Assembly (NCBI GenBank): GCA_019096065.1
Contig: JAGUCH010000004.1
Location: 6,262,001 to 6,326,000, forward strand
Direction of reading: 5' to 3'
Source of the DNA: Paracyclopina nana
Taxonomy: Eukaryota; Arthropoda; Copepoda; Cyclopoida; Cyclopettidae
Length of the DNA: 64,000 nucleotides
This document shows, one piece after another, positions 1 to 18,929 of this stretch (position 1 is its first letter; the number at the start of each line of letters is the position of its first letter). The notes beneath the pieces are model-generated. The model made no database searches and was not told where the DNA came from. It saw nothing but the letters and a program-made list of their open reading frames with translations. The position numbers and the translations under genes were made by a program.

Positions 1-344
1 TTAGCATGAGTAAAAGCCATATCATGAGAGGAGCGTATGTAATGGCATGAGAAAGAACTGGCTTTGATGTCTTTCTTTCAAACGCATGAAACACATGAAA
101 AAAAGTTGATTAAGGGTGCTTTCTTCAAGTTTCCTCTAATCAAAAATTCCATTTGTGTTGTTCTCCATGGATTTGGCCGATGAAACGATAAGTGAAAGCC
201 GAAGTCTATCAATCACCCCTCTGCTGCTACTACAGTGCACCCAAGTCTTTTATACCTAGATTAGCTCTTCTTCCTCTCTGAGAAAAATTGATTTACGTCG
301 GATTTTCATCGAGGCCAGCTTTTTCAATTGCTGTTCCGTTGCAG

Positions 345-6524
<6,180 letters not shown>

Positions 6525-7880
6525 AGCGTTACTACTACCCCCCATATTGCATAACTATATACAAGTAATATTAAGACGATCATGTCCTTCCTTCCCACCC
6601 AGTGTAATAAGATGCTATCGAGATGATCAATTGCCATATCTAGTGTATGAGTACTTACGAGCGACGACTTCTCCCGCCCATGTTTTTTGAATGATACGCA
6701 TCTCGTGTGTGAGTGTGTGTGCACCTGTACGACCACCGCTATATCTGTGTGCCATCTAGCGTTGTTACGATTCGTTATTGCGGGAGCTGAGCTGCGACAG
6801 CCGATGATGATGCAACAAGGCCAAAAGTGCGTGATGTTATGGTTTATGTCAGCTCGTGTGTGTCTTTGAAATCGAGGCTTCCAGGTGAAAGATCCGTTCT
6901 GCGCGCGCAGCCTTTTTTGTTCTCTCGGTGTAATCAGTATATACCTTGTACTATCTCTGCCCGAATACGACTATTGTTACTTAGTGCTGTTCAGTGCCTC
7001 CAGTCATCATTATTTATTACTGTCACTTCAACTTATGAGAGATAGCAGTCCACTATACCACAGTAGCCCCGCAAGTGTGTGTCGATTGTTGTTTCAGAGA
7101 GGGACGCGGATTTTTTAAGAGATAATAACCAACAGTGCCCTAGGTGATGAAAATTGGTTAGCTAGCCGTTGATTGATTTTACGAGGTTGCGATCCCGAAT
7201 AAAATCATCAGTTTTCCTCTCTTTCTCTCTCGTCTCTCTTTCTCTCTCTCTTTTCTTTGAAAATGTTTCATGAACGTTCTCACATCATCATCATATTATA
7301 ACCCCTCTCTATATTTTGCCTTAGCTTGCCCCCTGCACAAGTTACGAATTCTACCCCATCATCGTGTCATGATGATCTCTCTGTGATAAAAGCTCACACT
7401 CACTGCTAGAAAGAGAGAGATATGTTTTGCGTGCGTGCAGGAATTAGGCTTTTGCTGTGTTTTTGATGAATCACCCCCATCTCTCTCTATATTCCGGATT
7501 ACTATTACCCATTGACAACGGCGATTTTTCAGCTCCCATTTTTACCAATTATGCTTACTCTCGGTGGTATATTGCATTCACACTACATTAGCAGCTGGTT
7601 TTTTCACTGCTTCCCCTTATCATTATACTAATCATACATTCTGCTAACCCCTGAGAACCCCTCTACTACATCTCTCTCTTATCTCTCTCTGCTAACCTCC
7701 AACTCACTCTACCCCATATCATGATGAAATGGTCTTTTATGTCTGTCTTGGTCAGCTCTCTACAACAACATCAACAACCGTTTAGATTTACTACCTTTTC
7801 AATTAGTCTCTAATGCTGTTTTCTGCTGCACACTTTTTTAACTTTTTTTCATATACCATCCCTGTCTTCATCCAATCCAG
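6525..7880 (+). other. 3' UTR/intron of PMCA, no further gene seen
   Basis: This stretch follows the long-tail stop codon and precedes the cassette exon. It is A/T-rich with CT-rich microsatellite-like runs (about 7215-7260). I see no further open exon with splice signals. Confidence 0.5.
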
Positions 7881-7949
7881 GTCATTGGGGGTGATCTTCA
7901 AGAGCGGCTGATCCCAATACCCTATAGTAAATCCACAACGGATCAAGCT
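7881..7949 (+). CDS. PMCA: PMCA in-frame 69-nt cassette exon (alternative splicing)
   Basis: A 69-nt stretch is bounded by TCCAATCCAG on the left and GTAAGG on the right. It encodes 23 codons with no stop, beginning VIGGDLQERL and ending TTDQA. Both ends are phase 0, matching the exon ending LQTQ at 4386 and the alternative terminal exon at 10412. It would sit immediately before the calmodulin-binding sequence of the short-tail isoform. The open frame, the phase match and the position in the PMCA gene support it as a real exon. Use in transcripts is inferred. Confidence 0.8.
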
Positions 7950-10411
7950 GTAAGGGAGTTATTCTCACTTACTACTTCTACTACTTTTTCCTTTTGCTAC
8001 TGCTGTCCAGTAAACTGCATATTGCAACTTGTCGTCTGTTTTCTACAGTAATGTTCCACATCAGCAGCTAGATGTGCTCAATCTTTTCACAGTGCATTTC
8101 GATGTCGTAACAGGAAAGACTTTTTTTCGTTGGGAGATATGCTCTCTAAGCACCCAATGTTACGTTTCTTTTTCCGAGTAGTTCAGCCTCCCAAAACTAC
8201 TACCTGGTAGCACGTACTATTATAAACTTCAAAAACTGCTCTCTCTATGTTAGGAGTCCTTTTGATGTTCAGCTCACGGCTTGCTCGATGTTGTCTTTTT
8301 AGTATCGTAGTGTGCATGCCCGATTGGAATCCCCGTGCATTTTTTGCTGTTGCTGCATGATGAGTTCCCGTTTTCCGCCGGAAAACCGCCATTATTTATT
8401 ATGATATTTCATGAAGGGTGGTAACCGATTCTAAGCCTAGGGCCTGCGGTTTCTCCTTGAATTTCTTTGTAGGACTCGCCTTTTTTAGTTTTAAAAAGCA
8501 GCCTAAAAAAGATCTCTCTGATTCTTTGCCAACCTTGCTTTTTCCATGCGGAAACAAGTTGTTTTCCTTATCTCTTTATCTATCTCTCATTTCGTGAAGT
8601 GCCATATTCAACTGCAGGGTGATTCTCGCTGTATTTTTGGTGCATCAAATAACTGCTACTGTTGATTATGATTATGTTTCGAAAAGACGACAACAACAAA
8701 TTCTGTACTAACCTACAACAACAATAATACTGTCTCTCATGAACTACTACTACTACCACTATGTGCACACTACTAATAACCACTTACAGCCATACATACC
8801 ATTGTCATGGGCAGCTACTAATATTTAACCAATGTGTTTTACTATATCAACTTATTATCATTAGAGAGGTCAAAATCTACAAAATTCTGCAATGAGAGAA
8901 GATTAATAAACACAAAACAGTTCAGTTCTTTGCTAACCCAGTTTGCCTGAATTCAAGAGATGCAACTAACTTCTCTTCGGCTGGACCAAAGGTATACTAC
9001 TACTACCACTTCTTTTCAAAAAACACGACCAAAACTACTATTACCAACTTTACTTCAAGTACCTCTTCATACCGTTTTATTCATGCATAGTATATGCTTA
9101 CCCTGATGACTCTTTCTTCATTTTCATTTTCTCGACTACCTTCAACTTTGATATCAGCAGCCGAAAGCCAAAAGTCGTTTTTGCACCTAAATTCAAGAGT
9201 CTCACCCAAACTGCGCTTCTTCATACCTTGAGTTCCTTGTTGCACTCTTAATTTGTTGTATGCGGAAAAAGAGCTTGTCAAAAACAGTGGTGCGACATAA
9301 ATTGAAAAAATGCAATCAAGACTGAGCATCTGCATGAGCATGCGTTGCCCCCTTACACTCCTTTTTTCCTGGCTCATCAGCAGCTCTTGGGGTTTCATGT
9401 AGTATATAAATAGGATATCAAGGGGTCAATTGGTTTGCTAGCTTCTTTTTCCCCCAGCATGAAAATGTCAAGCACTTGTTTTCGATATATGTATACACGC
9501 ATTGCTAAGTAGAAGTGTTCCACTAATAATTAATTTATGCTACAACAATCGGCGTTTTGATGTTGCGCACTAGATGTGATAAGCTAGTGTCATCATATTT
9601 GGATATGCTCCGATGCAATGCGAGAAAAGTGCGCATTCCAAAATAAAAGCTACGAATTAAGCTACACATTTGAAGACAAGTGCCCCCAAACATGTGACAC
9701 ATTTTCTCATCATCATCATCATCTGTTTTACCACGTTTGATTGGTTATCCTAGTTCCTTTAAACAAGAGCATATGTTGATATTTCGTTGCTTATGTTTTC
9801 CAATTCCCACATGACCAGCACCAATCTGTCTATCTATTTACAATTATGAAGCTACTCTCTGCTTGAGGATGCACTTGAAAGCAGAACATTCTTCAAGTCA
9901 CTAACAATCTTTGCATTTGCTATACAATCATGCGGCTATGCATGATTGAGCTCCTTCATGCGCCCGTTCATTTCTTTTCATGTGTATGCTGCTGATTGAC
10001 TCTAGGCCAGTGTCATCTGCCATTCTGAAGCTGCCAATGAGCTTCCAAGCATGCTCAACGATGGTGCATGACTGTGGCAGCTGACACTAGCTTCAAAATG
10101 TGTCGAGAAACCACGTCAACTTCGTTCTATCGTGCATTTGCTGACGTGATTTTAAGTTGGGCTTGGATCATGGTGTTTTGTCGATGCTTCTTAGGCTTGC
10201 TTCTTGTTCACTGTTTTGCTCTCTCCTTATTGAGGAATTTGGCGCTTAACTACTAACAATAACTACCATGTCTTCTCATGATCCCAGCCGTAACTGTTAA
10301 CCAGCATTGCTTTGAAGCAAGGCTTCAAATCACACATCATAGTATGTCCTTAAAAGCTATATGCGGTTCAAGGCGTAGAGTCTAATGTAGCCTTTTCTGT
10401 CGTCGTTCCAG
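7950..10411 (+). other. PMCA intron without recognisable gene
   Basis: About 2.5 kb of A/T-rich sequence lies between the cassette exon and the short-tail terminal exon. There are only short ORFs without family features and no clear additional exon. Confidence 0.5.
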
Positions 10412-10666
10412 ATCCGAGTGGTGAATGCGTTCCGCCACGGAATGGACAGCCAACAACTCCAACAGGCCAGTAGCAACCCCAACATCCAGAGGGTCCTCCA
10501 AAAGCAGGCCTCACTCAGTGGCAAGAGGTTCTCAGTGGCTGGCTCCAGTCAGGCCTCGGTTCAAGTTTCGACTGAGACGGGAATGGCAACGGCCTCGGGC
10601 CCCGCCAGCAACACCAGAATCACAATCCCTGAGCAATCATACTCTCACACTGAGACGGCTGTGTAA
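10412..10666 (+). CDS. PMCA: PMCA alternative 3'-terminal exon, short calmodulin-binding tail
   Basis: After the acceptor GTCGTTCCAG the exon encodes 84 residues starting IRVVNAFRHGMD, which matches the start of the PMCA calmodulin-binding domain, and ending TETAV then TAA. It starts in phase 0, so it can be joined either directly to the LQTQ exon (4230-4386) or through the cassette at 7881-7949. It replaces the 393-residue tail of the exon at 5343-6524. The C-terminus ETAV is also a class I PDZ ligand, so both isoforms keep a PDZ-binding end while differing in calmodulin-binding sequence and tail length. Confidence 0.88.
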   Translation: MRVVNAFRHGMDSQQLQQASSNPNIQRVLQKQASLSGKRFSVAGSSQASVQVSTETGMATASGPASNTRITIPEQSYSHTETAV

Positions 10667-12934
10667 TCTCTTAACTTCCTTAACTTATCCTCGAATTACT
10701 TGCCCACCCCCATCTACAACTAAAAAATCAAGCAAACAAGCAAGACCCTATACTACTTCTCTCTCTTATCAGAGATGATAATTGCTAGACTGCGTAGAGT
10801 CTACCCGCCAGTTGCGCTCTTTCGACGCGCCAGCTGATGCGGCCACTAAATAACAAAACACACACACACGATGCTTGATGCGTTTCCAAGCTATTGGTGA
10901 GTCCGGTGTTTCAAAAAATGTTTTTCCTTTCTTTTCATAGACTACTTTGTCTTCTTTTTTGTGGCTTGCTTTTCTTTTTTTGTTTGCCGCTATTTAATGC
11001 AGTTCTATTTGCCTTTTTTGCCATTTTTACTCCTTACAGCTTAGTCTACTACTTCACTTTTTACAAGAAAGTTAGCATTTCTTACGTAAACGTTTCCTGA
11101 AGAGCAGTCAAAGGATTACAAGCAGATTTGGCTATGCTCAACAAAAGCAACAAATATCATAAGTTATGTCCCACTTGTGTTTGTTTTCATCCTAATTGAG
11201 AATGGCTTTTCACTAAAGAGCATTTACTGGATATGAAAAAGAGCACTTTCAAGAGAATTGGGTCTGGCTTCTTCACCCTATGAAAAGCGTACTAAAATGC
11301 ACTGCCAACTTTACCAAATGCAACCGCCCTTTATTTTAAACGAGAACCAAATTTAGTCGACCTGCTTTTTAAAGTTCCCCCTAGTGACACCCTCGCACCA
11401 CTTAGTATGTAAAAGATACTCTGTTAGAGAATTTGCCTGCACTTTAAAGTAGAACCTCTCTTTTTGCTTTCACATGGCTCTAATGAATGCGACCTTCCTT
11501 TTTTCAGACCTCCTCCAAAAATGAATACTATAGACGAGTCTTTGCTGCAAGAATGAAACAAAAACTGTACGAAGTAGATTGCATGTGAGATAATGTGAAA
11601 TGTGCATCAGCAACAACATCCTTGATGTTAAGGAAGAAGAGAAGAAAGCAACTTGCCATTTAAGAAAACACTTTGTGGAGAATGCTTCGAAATAAATCAT
11701 GGAAAAAGCGTTGGAAGATCGGAAAAGAAACAACGAACTGTACCTACTAAAAAGCCAGTCTACTAACAAAATCTTCGAAGAAATTGCTGAAGCCGTATGC
11801 TAATTTTCACACCACCACACTGCCAATCTTGATGAACAATTACACAACTTTATTCCTATGATTATTTCTAGTCAAGTTTTGTCCGCTTTTCAAAAGAACA
11901 CTCGTTTGTTGGTTCATTGTGGTGATCCTTATTATCATAAGCTAAATGCTACATTGTTGTAATAACGCTAAACTACTAGAAATTAACCGCAACTCTTTAA
12001 CAACAGTCCACTAACAATCCAAGATGCAAGCATGAAGAAAAAGTGTGGTGAAAATGTGAACAGCTACTCAATTTATCCTAAGTCCACTACTGGTCCTCCG
12101 TAGAACCTGCAAACAGATGGAATCATCAGTGGCCACCAAGAAATGCGTTTACTTTTTGCCGTCAAAATCAGTTTTTGGCTGTTTTCATAACTTAGGGCTG
12201 TTGATGTATTCAATTTTCGAATTGCCCCCCTAAGTTCATGTGAAAAATGAGAGTGTGTGATGAATGGTTTCAAATGGTGGCTTTAGTTTTGTTGACTGTT
12301 TCGCAACTCAGTTCACAAACATTTAATATACTACTACATGTGATGAAAAAATACTAAACTTAAAGCTTGCCCAGGATTTTGAGCTCATCAGCAAGACTCA
12401 AGGTATAAATCGCAAATTTTGAGTTGAGCACGTTTAATTTCCTTTTTCGTTGTTGCCACTAAACTAAGTACTTTTGAAACTAGCAAACTGCTGATGTTTT
12501 CCCCCAAATAGCAGCAGACCACTTAACAACCTTACGACTACAACCACTGAATCTTGATGTTCCCACCTCAAAAGCCCCCAAAACATTTACGCTAAAAAGT
12601 TTGCCCCATTATTGCGAGAAAAAAAGAAGAGTAGTGCAAATAAGCAACCTCGGTGTCTAGTTGATGAACAAATATACCCACTACTTCTATTATTGTACAT
12701 GTACCATTATTATACTGGAAAAAGTCACACAGTGGAATTCTGAAAAGAAAGAATTGTTGAAAAATTCCATGTCTATCTAACTACTACTACTATGCTGCAG
12801 CAGAAGAAGGAAATGGTTACTACACAACAAAAAGATATGCTACAATAATAAAAAGAAAAACCATGTTGTAGTTTTAATTGTTGTCCCATAAATCGATCGT
12901 GGATAGAACCGCAAGCAAGGAACTTGCCCTAGTC
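10667..12934. other. Intergenic, nothing recognised
   Basis: This is A/T-rich sequence between PMCA and the LNR/kelch gene. It includes the PMCA short-isoform 3' UTR. ORFs here are short and lack domain signatures. Confidence 0.5.
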
Positions 12935-14908
12935 ATGAACAGCGAAACCGAGGAAAAGGCTTCCTCCTCCAAGGCTTTCTTGCCAATCTTCATAAAAGTT
13001 GGCCTTCTATTATTAATAGCCTTCCTAGGAATGGGAGCCGTCATATATCACCTTCGCGATCCCGTGACCTCAGCCTTTGTGAGATGATACACGTCGTAAT
13101 CCGGGACAAATCACCAATCCTATTTGGATTTCTAGCGTTCATCCGGAACTGGCTGCGACTTCTTCTGGATCGGTGATGGAACGTGTGACGAGAAAAGCCA
13201 AACTGGTCTGGCTTGCAATTGTGATGGATTGGATTGCTGCTTGCAAAACTTCAAGTCTACGAGCTGCCTTTGCTCACTCAACTTTACGCAGCAAGGTGCT
13301 CTCGATGGAGCTCTCGAAGAAGTCATTCTTTTTCTTTCTTTTTTGGCAGAATGTCTCGTTCAACATATTGGAGACGGGAGTTGCAACGATGAGAATAACA
13401 AGCCCAATTGTGCATTTGATGGGGGGGACTGTTGCATACCCAGGACAGTTTATTCGAGCTGCAGGATTTGCTTTTGCCATGCAAATGGTAAAAAAGGGAG
13501 GCAATTCAAGATAAGACCAAATTACGAAAGTTTTCCTCCTGAATTTTTTTTCAGTTGGCAACGACTGCTTACTCAAGGATTTGGTCGGAAATGGGGACTG
13601 CAACGATGAAACTAACACGGACAAGTGCAGTTTCGATGGTGGCGATTGCTGCAAGGTCACCACAGTCGTGGACAACAACAGTTGCAAAAATTGCACTTGC
13701 AAGACCAAAGCTGATGGTAAAAATCTGGTGCAACGTGCGCGCAACGACACCAACTGAATTATCTATTTGGCTCCAGAGAGTGTTTTGATCCTGCCAATTT
13801 CGTTTTGTGGAAATGGCGAAAAGTATAGGAACATTTTCACCGGAATTGGCTGGGAAGGCTACACGTTTTGCACGGACTTGCCAAGGACTCCGGACCGACA
13901 GAGCACCGGCGACTTTTTGGCCTTTCAAGCCACTGGGCTGCTTGAAAATGCTCATTATGTCGCCTGTGGAGGATCAGCGCTGGTGAGCATGAGCAATCAC
14001 TCGACCATTCTTCAGTCATCCTCGGATTTTTGTGTTGACATCCATGGCAACCGCATTGGAAGATTGCAAACGAGAAAAACCTACATCCAATCAGTTGTCA
14101 TAGGTAAATTATCATCAAGTGGTTTCTTTGTGGGTGGAGGCTAGAAAGCAATATTCCCATACTAAATACTTCCCAGGACTATTCCGATATCGTATTGAAA
14201 AGCCATGTGTTCAACTATAGATATTTGGCATCTGTTTTTATAGCGCCTGATATGGTTAAGATGTGGGCTGTCGGTGGGCTGATTGGGGGAAAATTCTACG
14301 ATAAAAAGACTGACTATGTCACAGCCACGGATGTGAGGCCAGGACCAATGCTGCCATTCGAACGAGCCCTCTATTGCTTCGTCCAATGGGACAGAGACAC
14401 TTTTTTCTTTGTTGGCGGCCAAGGAGATCCTGGAAACGGCAATGCCAAAGAGCACGTCAGGCTCATGAGCATCTATGACAACTCGACCAAAAGTTGGACT
14501 TCCGGGCCTTCATTGCTGACTCCGAAACCTTATGCGTTTTGCGGAGTGATCAGGAGCCGATTGCACAGCAACAGAAAGATACTCGTGATTGCCACGCTGG
14601 AAGACAAATCTGTGGAGATTCTGGATTTTGGCCAGAATAAGGCCTGGCAATCTGGGCCTACCATCGACAATGCTGCTGATTACCAGCCAAGCCAAATACC
14701 CAAAGTGGTGCACACGATTCAAAGGACAAGTTTGATAGCATTACCTCGGAACCCAATCGACGGTCAATGCGTTATAAAACCTCTGAGCTTTTCCTGCGAG
14801 CAAAATACTGGCTGCAGGTGGGATAAAACCAATGCCAAATTTCCAGTGCCGCTCGGGTATGCGGAGGGATTTATTGGCTTGGGATCCACCTGGAAATGTC
14901 AAAAATAA
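12935..14908 (+). CDS. Type II membrane protein with three LNR (Notch-type) repeats and a kelch-like region
   Basis: Start ATG at 12935, the first Met in the open frame. Exons are about 12935-13078, 13136-13295, 13350-13487, 13555-13716, 13777-14103 and 14177-14908. Residues about 20-40 form one hydrophobic segment after a short charged N-terminus, suggesting a type II anchor. Three cysteine-rich modules follow, one per exon, each with the LNR signature: IGDGTCDE...CDGLDCC, IGDGSCND...FDGGDCC and VGNGDCND...FDGGDCC. Each is followed by a short extra Cys cluster. The C-terminal about 350 residues contain WAVGG, FFVGGQG and W.SGP motifs like degenerate kelch blades. The junction between exons 5 and 6 does not keep frame with the obvious donor at 14104, so the true donor there is uncertain. 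An AATAAA at 14907-14912 overlaps the stop codon. I do not recognise a named orthologue. Confidence 0.75.
14870..14875 (-). terminator. Poly(A) signal for DUS2 inside the opposing coding sequence
   Basis: Plus-strand TTTATT reads AATAAA on the minus strand, about 42 bases past the DUS2 stop codon and within the last coding exon of the plus-strand LNR/kelch gene. Confidence 0.55.
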
Positions 14909-14912
14909 TAAA
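14907..14912 (+). terminator. Poly(A) signal overlapping the LNR/kelch stop codon
   Basis: AATAAA begins at the second base of the TAA stop (14906-14908). It predicts a 3' UTR of a few tens of bases that runs into the 3' coding end of DUS2 on the other strand. Confidence 0.65.
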
Positions 14913-14916
14913 CATA

Positions 14917-16545
14917 TTATTTGTCAGCATATACGAGCCCTGATCCGGTGCTCGCGCCCTTTTCCAGTTGAATTTTGCGAATGCCCAAGCAATGAAGAGC
15001 CACAATGGCTGCAGCTTGCTCCGAATACTTTTTGTTCTTCTCCCACGACTCAGAGCTGAAGGCCTCGCCTTGCACGAGCACCACAGATCGGAACATTTTG
15101 TCCTTTTGCCACGTGAAGTATTGAGGTACTTCGTGATTTTCTCCAAACTTTCCACGCAGCCAGGTCATCAATCTTGACTTGGGGATATCCATGTTGCGCT
15201 CATAGTGGCCTCGCACAAATGGACAGTACATTTCGGTGAACTCTTGGATCTGGTCAATTTTCAAGTCATCTGCTTCCAGCTCGCTCAACTTCCGCTTCTG
15301 AGGTGCCACCACCTTTTCTCGTCGGACATGCTTTCCAACGCAGTCGAGGTCGGATTTGCCCAAATATTCCTATATTTGAAGCTGAATTGAATTTGGCCAT
15401 TAAAAAATTGCCACATATCATCTCCCACCTGTCTTTCAATAAATTGCTTTTCCTTGCCAAATACACCACATAATTCTTGCATGGTGGCGGCGCCCAAGAA
15501 TTTCCGGCCAAGCGGAGTCTCCTAATATGGTCAAATATTAGGATATTCATGCAGAGTGCCGATTAAAGTAATGGGGAAAGCCGATTACCTGATCGCCTCC
15601 GAGAAACTGCTGAATGTTGTACTTGGATATGATGAACGGTTGGTCGTACTTGATGGCATACTCCAAATACTGATCCACTATTGTGTAAATGTCCACTTTT
15701 CCTTCTGGCCTGAACACCGAGGGGTTCCATTCAGCTGCCCGTGCCACCATCACACTGGCTGCCTTGGAAGTCTTCCAAAAGTCGACAATGCCATTATATG
15801 TGTTTTGGGGGCTGTCTCGTGTGTTGGCAGATCCTCCATTGGCTATCACAGGGATTTTACAATGATCTACCACCTTTTGGATCATTTCCACATTGTTTTC
15901 ATGGTTCGGCCTTTGCTCCTTGGTTCTTCCATGGACTGCAACGGCAGACACGCCTGTTTTCTGAATCACCTATTGGGTAACTTTTAAATTAAAAAGAAGG
16001 AATGAAGAAGTAGTTCAAAATAGGCTTACATCTATGAGGTCTAGGGTTTTTTGTGCATCATTGAAAACCCTAATTTTACACGTGACAGGAATATCCACAG
16101 CTTTGACAAGTGACGTCAAAATAGCCTCGACTTTTTTGGGCTGAGTCAATAGAGCAGCTCCCATTCCTCCCTTGATAGAGAAAGCTTTGGGACAGCCCAT
16201 GTTCACATCGATGGCGTCCACATCTTGAGCAACCAGCTTAGCCACCTTGACAGCTCGATTGGGGTCACAAGTGCCGATTTGGAGGACAAGGTGGCCTTTT
16301 TCCCGTTCCGGGTCCAGCCTTAAAACCAGGGTGTCATCACTCTCATCGATGTAGTCGATGGTGCCAATGGCAGAGTTGACAACTCTTTTGGACCTGAGCA
16401 AGCGCCAGTCGATGATCTCCTCCGTGTATACCAAGTCAGCTCCATAGTCCAGTGCCAAAAGTCTGGTTGGCAAAGTGCCAATTCGCACCATAGGCGCAAG
16501 AATGAGTTTTCCCGTGTATTCTATTCGTTTTTTAGCCTCCATCAC
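14917..16545 (-). CDS. DUS2: tRNA-dihydrouridine synthase 2 (DUS2-like) with C-terminal dsRNA-binding domain
   Basis: This FMN enzyme reduces uridine 20 in the tRNA D-loop. Exons on the minus strand are 16545-16030, 15969-15589, 15521-15429 and 15369-14917. All are multiples of three and give 480 residues, close to human DUS2 (493). The TIM-barrel begins LILAPMVRIGTLPTRLLAL. The catalytic cysteine is C118 in NMGCPK, and CKIR and HGRTKEQR follow as in the family. A hinge region leads to a C-terminal dsRBD (about residues 375-450, VPQYFTWQKDK... and SEQAAAIVALHCL), the feature that separates DUS2 from other Dus enzymes. Its stop codon is 8 bases from the stop of the convergent LNR/kelch gene. 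The start is MM at 16545; the second Met is possible. Confidence 0.95.
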
Positions 16546-17950
16546 TTTCAGCCTACTTTCCGACTTTCAGTCACATTGATTTGTTTACATTTGTCGGTAA
16601 CTCTGCTTAGTTCGTAGAGCAGAATTACCAGATACCGATTAGGGTCGAATACTGCCGAAAAAAGCCACTTGACTCGATCAATCTTTTCTTTCAATTTTAT
16701 CTCACTTGATGATCTTAATTAACTCTACTTAGAAATGAGTCTTAAATTCTTTAATATTACATTTTATTCATTATGCAGATTTATATAATGGTTATTTTAG
16801 ACTTACTTGGTTCTCTCGGTTCCTCGAAGTTCCAGAATTCTTAATGCCAACACTACAACAATGCCAACAAAATGAAAATACTACAGGCTTGGGTACAAGT
16901 TCAAGTACGCGGTAACACATTTTTTTTTCTTTAGCAGTGACAGCTAAAAATCCCAGATGTTGACCTTAAAGACCAGCGAGCGGCTCTACTCCTTTGAAGC
17001 TCTTGGTTAATTAATTCATGTAACCAATCAGCAAATTAATTCTTTTGCTTTCATTTCAAATTCATAGAGAGATATAGAGAGCCTTCAAAACATGCTCCAA
17101 ATAAAAAAAATTTGAAATGTCGAGATGAAAATGATGAAGTTAGCTTATAGCGAGCATTAACCTCTGACATTTAAAAAAATAATTTGATGTGGTTGCAAGA
17201 AGATGCTGCATTGTTTTCTATAAATTTGCTCCAATAAAGGGAAGAAGTACTTGACAATACTTATAGGAAAATGGAACGTGATCAACAGTCATTTTTTATT
17301 TAGGTATCCAACAAAAAAATATCTATTTGAAATATCAAAAGTCATCTCCCAAAAATAGACGGGATGGTAAGTACATTCTAAATGGTCAAAAGCTCCCACA
17401 ATAACATGTTTAATCTTTGCTCATAAAAATAGAGCCCAAACTCATCATGCCATGCACAATTCCCTTTAAAGAGAGCACTTTTTAAAGCGCAAATCAAGGG
17501 CGGCAAGGCATTAAAGGTGCAAAATGTGCTGGTGAGCGCGAGCAGAAAAAGGTACAATAACCCCTGTAGTTGCTTCAACTGCTGAAGAAAGAAGTTCTTT
17601 TTCCCAGTCTAGACTGCAGTTGTGCACACACACACACACACACATATTTTTCGTGCGTAATAACAAAACCGAATCCATAAAGAAGAATCGGGCGTGCGCT
17701 CGCTCGCGAGCTAGCGCGCGCCCGCGGAGCACATCATACTCTCCTTTCCGCCCCTCTCTCATCAAAACAAAATGGACTCGCCCAACGGTTCAAGGTTACT
17801 CAAAACTCGCCAAATGAACCAATACATGAATTTTTGTGACTAATATGAAAAGCTCGTTAAATGAACGGAGGCCAGATTTGTTTAGATTTGCTTAGCTGAA
17901 AAAAAGAGTGAATTGAGAAGGGCGAAACTGTTGGAAGTTAAAATGGTGGA
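16546..17950. other. Intergenic, A/T-rich; contains a (CA)10 microsatellite
   Basis: No coding sequence is recognised. A (CA)n run spans 17625-17644, followed by a GC-rich alternating CG/GC tract around 17695-17722. Confidence 0.5.
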
Positions 17951-17956
17951 TTTTTA

Positions 17957-18197
17957 AAGATGGCGGCCGGTGGTAACGACAATGTTGCGCGTGCGCGCTT
18001 TCCTACAGCCAATCGGAAAGCGGGAGAATTCAAAATCTTTGTCTGGGAGCCGTTTACGGGCGCGCCTTGGCTCTACGGCGAGGCAACGAGCGCGTGCACT
18101 CGTTCACTGACCGTGCGCGAAAAAACATCTTCGAAAACCCCACATTTCAGCTCTATTTTTCTGTTGTCTTCTAGTGAAATTCCCTCATCAAACCTAG
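17957..18197 (+). promoter_or_regulatory. Candidate housekeeping-type promoter and non-coding first exon upstream of FoxN1/4
   Basis: A perfect YY1-type motif AAGATGGCGGC (17957-17967) is followed by a CpG-rich TGCGCGTGCGCGC run, a CCAAT box (18009-18013) and a strong splice donor CCTAG/GTAAGT at 18197/18198. An acceptor TTGATATTGCAG ends at 19292, 25 bases before the FoxN start codon. I infer a non-coding first exon spliced to the FoxN leader. The motifs are seen; their use is inferred. Confidence 0.45.
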
Positions 18198-18929
18198 GTA
18201 AGTACATAGTTTTATTATTGCGCCCGCTAATGCCATCCACTGTAGTTGGTGTTGACTCGCTTAAAGGCCTCGAAAAGAGGTTTAAAGTTACGCACCTTCG
18301 TTCGCGGCCGGTTTGTTTTTCTTTACTCTTGCGTGCGCGAGATAATGAAGATTTTTCGCTTAGCTCGAGTGGGATGGGCAAGGGCGAGGTAATGTTGCCG
18401 AGCTCACATTTTTGCATGCCCTCAGCCAATTTTGCAATGTTTTTCGCCATTACCTCTACGCAATGTTGCTTTTTGGCGCCTGCTCTGCTCTTCGTCCCTT
18501 TAAGCGCTAACGGCCGGCCGTTTTTAAATTCTCCAATTTCAAAAGCTCAATGTCAACTCGAGAAACGAGCTATCAGAATGTCAAGAACAGCAACTTGTCA
18601 ACCCTCTCTCGATTTGCAGATTTGAAATACTTTGAAAAGCATTTTCAAATGAGGCCCATTTCACTAAGTGATAAATTACTTATAAATCATTAAACACTTA
18701 ATTCACTAGGTTTTCTCTTTTTGTGACCTCTATGAAGTTGAAAATATTTTAATTGAACGTGGGCGGCGAGATTGTTAATTTCGGGGATAAGTTGCATTTG
18801 AGCTGTTGTTTTTCGAATAATTAGGAGTCATCTTATCCATTAGGGAGCTTTCTAGGGCCTGAAAAAAAGGCACAAAAACAATGCTTGACGACGCTTTTTT
18901 GCCGGTGAATTGACCTCGATTGAGGCCTT

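Noticed and set aside
17960-18625. 221-codon plus-strand ORF upstream of FoxN1/4
   Set aside because: It starts in the YY1 motif, runs across a strong splice donor, and shows no domain. It is better explained as a non-coding first exon and intron.
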